Source of the DNA: Metridium senile
Taxonomy: Eukaryota; Cnidaria; Anthozoa; Actiniaria; Metridiidae
Direction: 5' to 3'
NCBI GenBank assembly: GCA_949775045.1
Contig: OX459101.1
Coordinates: 18,196,180-18,260,179 of the forward strand
Length of the DNA stretch: 64,000 nucleotides
Below, piece after piece: positions 62,274 through 64,000 of the stretch. The notes below the pieces were generated by a model, which made no database searches, had not been told where the DNA came from, and saw nothing but the letters and a program-made list of their open reading frames with translations. Within the stretch, counting starts at the first letter, position 1, and each line of letters begins with the position of its first letter. The translations under genes were made by a program, and so were the position numbers.

Positions 62274-63643
62274 CATCATTATCATCATCATCATCATACT
62301 AACCACAAGAGTTTTAGGGTTGATATGTTCATCTGGTAGTAGTCCTTTTCTTGTTTGGTATGTTCTAAGAACATCAGATCTGTCATGTATATCATTGAGA
62401 TTAGAGACAACTATCAATGAATCAATATGCAGGTGATGTCCAAGTACATTTGTCTCTATAGTCCTTTTTCATGCCCTTTACAATTACCGATGTTTTGAAG
62501 CGATAAAAGGTACCTGCTCCACAAATAATTGATTTGTTTTTCTTCTAAGGAACTTCAATGGTTAATATATTCCCATACCTGTGTCTTCGTAAAAATATAC
62601 ATAGTTGAACTACAGCAACCAAACTACCAAGGAGAAGTGCTGCTGTCAAATAGTCACCCCTCCCTACCCCTACCTCGGGTTATTGTATTCCATACCTGTG
62701 TCTTCGTAAAAACATACATAGTTGAACTACAGCAACTAAACAACCAAGGACAAATGCTGCTGTCAAATAGTCACCCCTCCCTACCCCTACCTCGGGTTAT
62801 TGTATTTTGTATTCCATACCTGTGTCTTCGTAAAAACATACATAGTTGAACTACAGCAACTAAACAACCAAGGACAAATGCTGCTGTCAAATAGTCACCC
62901 CTCCCTACCCCTACCTCGGGTTATTGTATTCCATACCTGTGTCTTCGTAAAAACATACATAGCTGGACTACAGCAACCAAACTACCAAGGAGAAGTGCTG
63001 CTATCAAATAGTCCCCCCTCCCTACCCCTACTTCGGGTTATTGTATCCGTACCTGTGTCCTCGTAAAAACATACATAGTTGAACTACAGCAACTAAACAA
63101 CCAAGGACAAATGCTGCTGTCAAATAGTCTGACGAAAAAATAAAGTACCATTTAAAAAGTAATTATTAATAAGTGTGAAAATATATGAATAAATATAGCC
63201 GCCGCACGGTGTGTTGGCTCAGGGTATTGAAATACTTGAGAAAAAGTAATGTCTTTGTAATTTAATTTACAAATGGTTTGTCCTTCACGTCTAAGGATGT
63301 TAACGTTAAACCAAAGGTCCAATTATCATGATAAATTAACATTGTAAGCATATGTATAGATTATAAAAAAGTAATCTAAGGGGGCACTCATTGTTTATGT
63401 TTGGGTGAATTATAAGGAGGTTGGGAATTTTGAGGAGGGTAATGGGTTACCAATTAAAGGAAAGGCTGTGACCATTTGTGAATTTGAAGCAAAAGATCAC
63501 CCATCCCCTACCCCCATCATAAATATTGAACGCTCCCTTTCAAAGAAGGTTTTATTACCACACAGCAGAGCTATGATGTTCTTAGGTTTTGCTGCAAAAA
63601 TGTTTTTCAAAACTGTTATGATCAAGTTGAAGACAAGTGTGAG
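46536..63643 (-). CDS. STRA6-like receptor gene B (3' part, 9 exons plus exon copies)
   Basis: Tandem paralogue of gene A, same strand, lying upstream of it in the direction of transcription and separated by about 3 kb. Recognised exons: r 63643-63559, s array 63128-62579, t 62379-62304, u 62029-61981, v 61140-61014, w 47915-47808, x 47624-47461, y 47067-46960, z 46756-46536. Lengths and phases equal those of A except exon r (85 against 103). Protein identity is high in x-z and lower in r and v. The N-terminal half lies beyond the window. The intron v/w is 13.1 kb because of nested transposons. All exons are open with intact splice sites, so the gene looks functional. Role as for A: STRA6-type membrane receptor/transporter, ligand unknown. 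Confidence 0.85.
46960..47067 (-). CDS. STRA6-like B exon y
   Basis: 108 bases. YMSYLGFLNVLVAFRHPVML and CFCQILIEERRKVY. Donor CAG/GTGAAT. Confidence 0.9.
47115..47450. repeat. About 70-bp tandem repeat in intron x-y
   Basis: Four to five units of ggttatgtgtgatgtattta plus gtgtggtttggctggttaat plus ccagataactggttt. Gene A has about one and a half units at the same place (18620-18720), so the array expanded in B after duplication. Confidence 0.9.
47461..47624 (-). CDS. STRA6-like B exon x
   Basis: 164 bases. MSYFFFFLNILVGLWSGLFR and CRLDRTLMMTGYRKWD. Acceptor TTTCAG, donor GTAAGA. Confidence 0.9.
47808..47915 (-). CDS. STRA6-like B exon w
   Basis: 108 bases. Helix followed by CKFVFCDRRYPDLTVTIDN. 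Acceptor TTCAG, donor CAG/GTAACG. Confidence 0.88.
48060..48762. repeat. CAACAATAACTGC low-complexity repeat
   Basis: About 700 bases built of acaacaataactgcaacag and variants, with larger periods (for example aacaagaataagaacaatca repeated three times). The 232- and 193-residue frames (V/A/I- and T/A/I-rich) are repeat translations. A short tail of the same repeat resumes at 51951-51990, beyond the foldback. Confidence 0.95.
48763..51944. mobile_element. 3.2-kb foldback element with 1,128-bp arms
   Basis: The arms 48763-49890 and 50817-51944 are inverted and almost identical (pairs sum to 100707; mirrored 75- and 60-codon frames are unchanged). Ends CCGTTCCACGTAAGCTTCG. The 926-base centre has a short direct repeat (gtgcaagataaaagagtaac at 50271 and 50352) and a 22-C run (50058-50079). 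It inserted into the CAACAA repeat of the gene B intron. No convincing target duplication or transposase. Confidence 0.85.
53025..53193 (+). repeat. A1 split direct repeat
   Basis: 169 bases from actattcttaatactctaa to gaggcggacccacta, repeated almost exactly at 59597-59765 (A2). Contains the presumed promoter. Confidence 0.9.
53131..53166 (+). promoter_or_regulatory. TATA box and initiator of the Ngaro-like element
   Basis: TATAAAT at 53131 and the initiator-like TCAGTT at 53161 are spaced 30 bases apart, the classic RNA polymerase II arrangement. The same pair occurs in A2 (59703 and 59733). The first ATG behind it is at 53226. Confidence 0.65.
53226..53366 (+). CDS. Leader exon (N-terminal 47 residues)
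   Basis: ATG at 53226 in the context GAAATGT opens 47 codons: MSDEEVGEIQVPAAVGEAEP, then a stretch rich in A/Q/P, ending VELE. It runs into GAG/GTAAAT (53367), a good 5' splice site, in phase 0. The frame closes soon after in the intron. Acidic and low-complexity, no domain. Gag exon 2 continues in frame behind the intron, and the Pol and recombinase acceptors are also phase 0, so this exon may be shared by all three products. Confidence 0.65.
53367..54716 (+). other. Spliceosomal intron 1 of the Ngaro-like element
   Basis: 1,350 bases between GTAAAT and TTGTTGTTTTTCTAG. The interior is mostly a 90-bp tandem array. Introns kept inside a retroelement imply that unspliced genomic RNA is the template for reverse transcription. 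Confidence 0.65.
53685..54330. repeat. 90-bp tandem repeat in the retroelement intron
   Basis: Seven to eight units spaced 90 bases (ttcccg at 53685, 53775, 53865, 53955, 54045). Each holds ggaggcagactattgtagaa, ccttcggcgagtgttcgttg and a TATA-like tagtatataaaagtgatg. 90 bases keeps a 149-codon frame open. I regard that frame as incidental. Confidence 0.95.
54717..55256 (+). CDS. Gag-like protein, exon 2
   Basis: 179 codons and a stop. It begins KLKKELQELM right behind the acceptor, in phase 0 with the leader exon, giving a product of about 226 residues. A helical middle region is followed by a basic stretch and a CCHC zinc knuckle, CFYCGKVGHIKFNC (C-x2-C-x4-H-x4-C), near residue 140 of this exon, then a K-rich tail. 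Role: packaging of element RNA. The knuckle is typical of nucleocapsid-type Gag proteins. No frame damage is seen. Confidence 0.8.
   Translation, partial: KLKKELQELMSSLRKPSVEDVARKITNYISRPLLEFNKYEALEMLDTLQGAAHDNKHEKANFYKVAYQTARAKIDIPKEQFRHLLLRLVGDKDHEKVLDVLRKVEKEYNKQSNNRAEARPAPYRRYPNRMANTWQGSADRRCFYCGKVGHIKFNCELRKKDMQGASTSTNDAIKGKGDN
55257..55583 (+). other. Gag-Pol spacer with (CAA)n and a 3' splice site
   Basis: Contains (CAA)n at 55374-55417 and a polypyrimidine stretch (ttttccttttcttttttcc, ccttttccttatcctag) that ends at the AG at 55582-55583 directly before the Pol frame. Confidence 0.6.
55584..57868 (+). CDS. Pol: reverse transcriptase and RNase H, frame broken by a G run
   Basis: The frame opens right after the acceptor (GGT at 55584, phase 0). 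RT motifs: P-R-L-C-L-D-A-R-Y-V-N (fingers/palm motif A region) at about 56150-56185 and F-F-G-M-Q-W at 56325. Behind the G run come P-F-G-W-K-I-S-P and the catalytic L-Y-I-D-D near 56493. RNase H: A-T-D-A-S-S-Y-G-W-G (about 57030), the E of KEAI (about 57138), M-V-D-S-Q (about 57215) and S-A-N-P-A-D-F-P-S-R (57350). A C-terminal region with N-V-F-A-Q-N, Y-V-F-P-P and K-F-W-W-P-L-L follows, as in other DIRS/Ngaro Pols. No methyltransferase catalytic motif stands out. The 36 G at 56338-56373 shift the frame (the downstream part is in the +2 frame), so as assembled the enzyme is split. The stop is at 57866-57868. Confidence 0.85.
56338..56373 (+). other. 36-G homopolymer inside the RT palm
   Basis: A pure run of 36 G lies between two intact, conserved RT segments. 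It adds glycines and changes frame. Similar long G/C runs occur at 18238, 43893 and 50058. It may be a real expansion or an assembly or sequencing artefact. Confidence 0.9.
57869..58051 (+). other. Pol-YR spacer with a 3' splice site
   Basis: 183 bases, AT-rich, ending in cgttgtattgtag. The recombinase frame begins at 58052 in phase 0, three codons before its first ATG (58061). Confidence 0.6.
58052..59395 (+). CDS. Tyrosine recombinase (YR) of the Ngaro-like element
   Basis: 444 residues counted from the ATG at 58061. An N-terminal zinc-ribbon-like C-P-K-C ... C-Q-R-C-G lies at residues 12-29. A core-binding region with a second Cys cluster (C-G-C) near 130 follows. The catalytic domain shows R244 in S-G-D-R-P-G-D, H358-x-x-R361 in L-H-G-F-R-S-G, H381 in H-V-G-W, and the nucleophile at Y392 or Y393 in A-L-Y-Y-L. 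All members of the R-H-R-H/W-Y set are present, so the enzyme appears active. It would integrate the circular cDNA by site-specific-type recombination, without target duplication. Immediately upstream is a 3' splice site in phase 0. The TGA at 59393-59395 is followed by B1 about 135 bases on. Confidence 0.9.
   Translation, partial: DLPMVAKLFTPSVRCPKCSHANDVDFRFCQRCGYKRKVISWQRVDHVDIDLDVIDERLQQLLNYDRATSYAKQKDSLQKELEEFVAALQGNVTLATLTPRDICRFLIYKDRNGRTQVHINSCQFIGDKGKHPCGCPMRLSYKTVDSYIGKLRAIFHTMGRDGEWDKRLGLGNPAADKCVKDYLRLVTAEQLQARVTPKQATPFFVDKLTQLSLHLQRKLEKVNKPIERFITARDQAYFKTAFFSGDRPGDLGRVKVPEILRFPNDDGLLFNHIWGKTLRDGDQNVFGIRRNPQTAICPIRAIEQYIDIARQMCVDLTRGYLFRPTTSAQGIVDAPLTSSTAEARLKGYLDEMGINEGETLHGFRSGCAITLALTGADLSEIMDHVGWNRRHTALYYLQLAKVLNPSGASGKLASSGTVDTIQPWQDINELKRFVSAFPMETTNKRKK
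59531..59923 (+). repeat. B1-A2-B2 terminal cluster
   Basis: B (tgattcaatatttttaccca through gaaatagattac) occurs at 59531-59598 and 59855-59923 in direct orientation. Between them is A2 (59597-59765), a copy of A1 with its TATA box, followed by about 90 unique bases containing a small palindrome around tttgcctttgg. Confidence 0.9.
60708..60872. mobile_element. Harbinger-like MITE, TTA target duplication
   Basis: Ends AGCTTGGTTCACAC and GTGTGAACCAGGCT are inverted, with inner gtcataatcgtaatca/ataattatgattatgac. Flanked by TTA (60705-07, 60873-75). A 3-bp TWA duplication is typical of PIF/Harbinger. It lies directly at the edge of TTAA element 2 and shares part of its TTAA. Confidence 0.75.
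61014..61140 (-). CDS. STRA6-like B exon v
   Basis: 127 bases. YLVVSIAIFVLLLPIWVCQL and GREALLKVLKQLF. Acceptor TTTTTAATAG, donor CT/GTAAGT. Confidence 0.88.
61215..61275. repeat. (GATGA)n repeat
   Basis: About 11 gatga units. Gene A has a shorter version at the corresponding intron (21032-21057). Confidence 0.9.
61297..61503. mobile_element. MITE with ggctacatttacacggtacc ends
   Basis: The left end tggctacatttacacggtac and the right end gtactgtgtaaacgtagccc are inverted, with inner cggtcaa/gaatatttgaccgg repeats. About 200 bases, hAT- or Harbinger-like by style; target duplication unclear. Confidence 0.6.
61503..61853. repeat. Dispersed repeat family R350, copy 2
   Basis: Homologous to 5769-6118 (tcttttttaagctgaatatt through gtccaaaaagacaatagaat). 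Non-coding. Confidence 0.7.
61849..61931. repeat. (CAGT)n microsatellite
   Basis: About 20 CAGT units. The homologous gene A intron has only scattered cagtcaatca words (21165-21192), so the expansion is specific to B. Confidence 0.97.
61981..62029 (-). CDS. STRA6-like B exon u
   Basis: 49 bases. GKCLRFCGYQIGFTAI. Intron borders also conserved with gene A. Confidence 0.85.
62060..62298. repeat. (CAT)n repeat in intron t-u of gene B
   Basis: Imperfect CAT/CAC tract in the same intron as in gene A (21362-21715). M- and I-rich frames over it are artefacts. Confidence 0.95.
62304..62379 (-). CDS. STRA6-like B exon t
   Basis: 76 bases. SDVLRTYQTRKGLLPDEH and NPKTLV, phases 2/0, donor GTTAGT. Confidence 0.85.
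62579..63128 (-). CDS. STRA6-like B exon s array (five tandem 76-bp exons)
   Basis: Copies at 63128-63053, 63012-62937, 62895-62820, 62771-62696 and 62654-62579, with spacers of 40-48 bases. All five are open and encode variants of a helix L-T-A-A-(L/F)-(L/V)-L-G-(S/C)-L-V-A-V-V-Q-L-C-M-F-L-R-(R/G)-H. Each ends ACAG/GTAT in phase 2. Only the first (63128) has a pyrimidine-rich acceptor (TTTTTTCGTCAG). The others have G-rich spacers with GGGG/GGG runs, but keep an internal TTTGA(C/T)AG that could act as acceptor with in-frame loss of four codons. Since 76 is not divisible by three, including two copies would break the frame, so usage should be one at a time. Confidence 0.75.
63559..63643 (-). 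CDS. STRA6-like B exon r
   Basis: 85 bases after TTTGTTTACAG, donor GTAATA, phases 0/1. LTLVFNLIITVLKNIFAAKP then NIIALLC. Six codons shorter than in gene A. Confidence 0.75.
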
Positions 63644-64000
63644 CTGTAAACAAAACAAATCAAATATATATTTAAAGGTTTTCAAATGTAATCATTTATT
63701 TCAAAGCAGAAAGACATAAAGATGTCTTGGGCATATGTATACACGGTGATGGCAAAACCCCTTGAAACGATTTTGGACAACAATGTTGACAAAATGTGAT
63801 AACGTATTTTCGTCTATAAAATCCTCCCCTCCTCCTAAATCAACATTACATTACGGCTCAAGCATTGCCCAGCCCAATAATACTAACATCAACTAGGGGG
63901 AGGGGTAGTATGATGCGAATACCTGTGACTTGTAAAACCAAGTCAACTAATTTTTTGTCCAAGATTGTAGTTGCTCCCGCCTTCGCCGCTCGTCTGTCCC
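63644..64000. other. Intron of gene B to the window edge
   Basis: No further exon is recognised. The next exons (q, p and so on, by analogy with gene A) should lie beyond the window. Confidence 0.4.

Overview
This is a 64-kb window of AT-rich, intron-rich and repeat-laden animal nuclear DNA. The spliceosomal exons, a STRA6-type membrane receptor family, an EGF plus WGHINVDH-type secreted protein, and many inverted-repeat transposons and tyrosine-recombinase retrotransposons suggest a non-bilaterian or marine invertebrate. An anthozoan cnidarian is my best guess, but this is inference. No rRNA, tRNA or CRISPR array was seen. Most long open frames in the window are translations of mini- or microsatellites.

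Layout. 1-6 kb: intergenic DNA with a decayed LINE fragment, a foldback repeat and a minus-strand, coding-empty Ngaro-like element (3106-5768) filled with a minisatellite. 6.1-7.4 kb: the last two recognised exons of a plus-strand extracellular EGF gene. Its 3' end passes into a 59-bp minisatellite that was split by a 4.65-kb Mutator-like element (7531-12180; 9-bp target duplication). 12.6-16.2 kb: LINE tail, palindromic repeats and a small inverted-repeat element holding a broken RecQ helicase fragment.

16.9-43.5 kb: STRA6-like gene A (minus strand). 46.5 kb to beyond the last recognised exon at 63.6 kb: STRA6-like gene B (minus strand, 5' end outside the window). The two are young tandem paralogues. 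Exon lengths and phases agree almost throughout, and several introns still share the same simple repeats. In both, one 76-bp exon (a transmembrane helix and its basic end) has been amplified in tandem, to 3 copies in A and 5 in B, with about 40-bp G-rich spacers. The 3' end of the last exon is also tandemly repeated. A CACTG-ended transposon (22035-26265) sits in the A exon array. A CACAGG-ended transposon with its own multi-exon cargo gene (35492-40521) and a long-inverted-repeat TTAA element (29728-34811) sit in other introns of A.

The intron of B between exons v and w is 13.1 kb, against 0.9 kb in A. The difference is nested insertions: a 3.2-kb foldback (48763-51944), a second TTAA element (52289-60704) and, inside that, a nearly complete 6.9-kb Ngaro-like retrotransposon (53025-59923) with split direct repeats A1 ... 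B1-A2-B2. Its 47-codon first coding exon ends in phase 0. Gag, Pol (RT-RNase H) and tyrosine recombinase each start directly behind a good 3' splice site, also in phase 0. This suggests that one leader exon is joined alternatively to three downstream ORFs, and it is the most interesting system I see. A 36-G homopolymer breaks the Pol frame.
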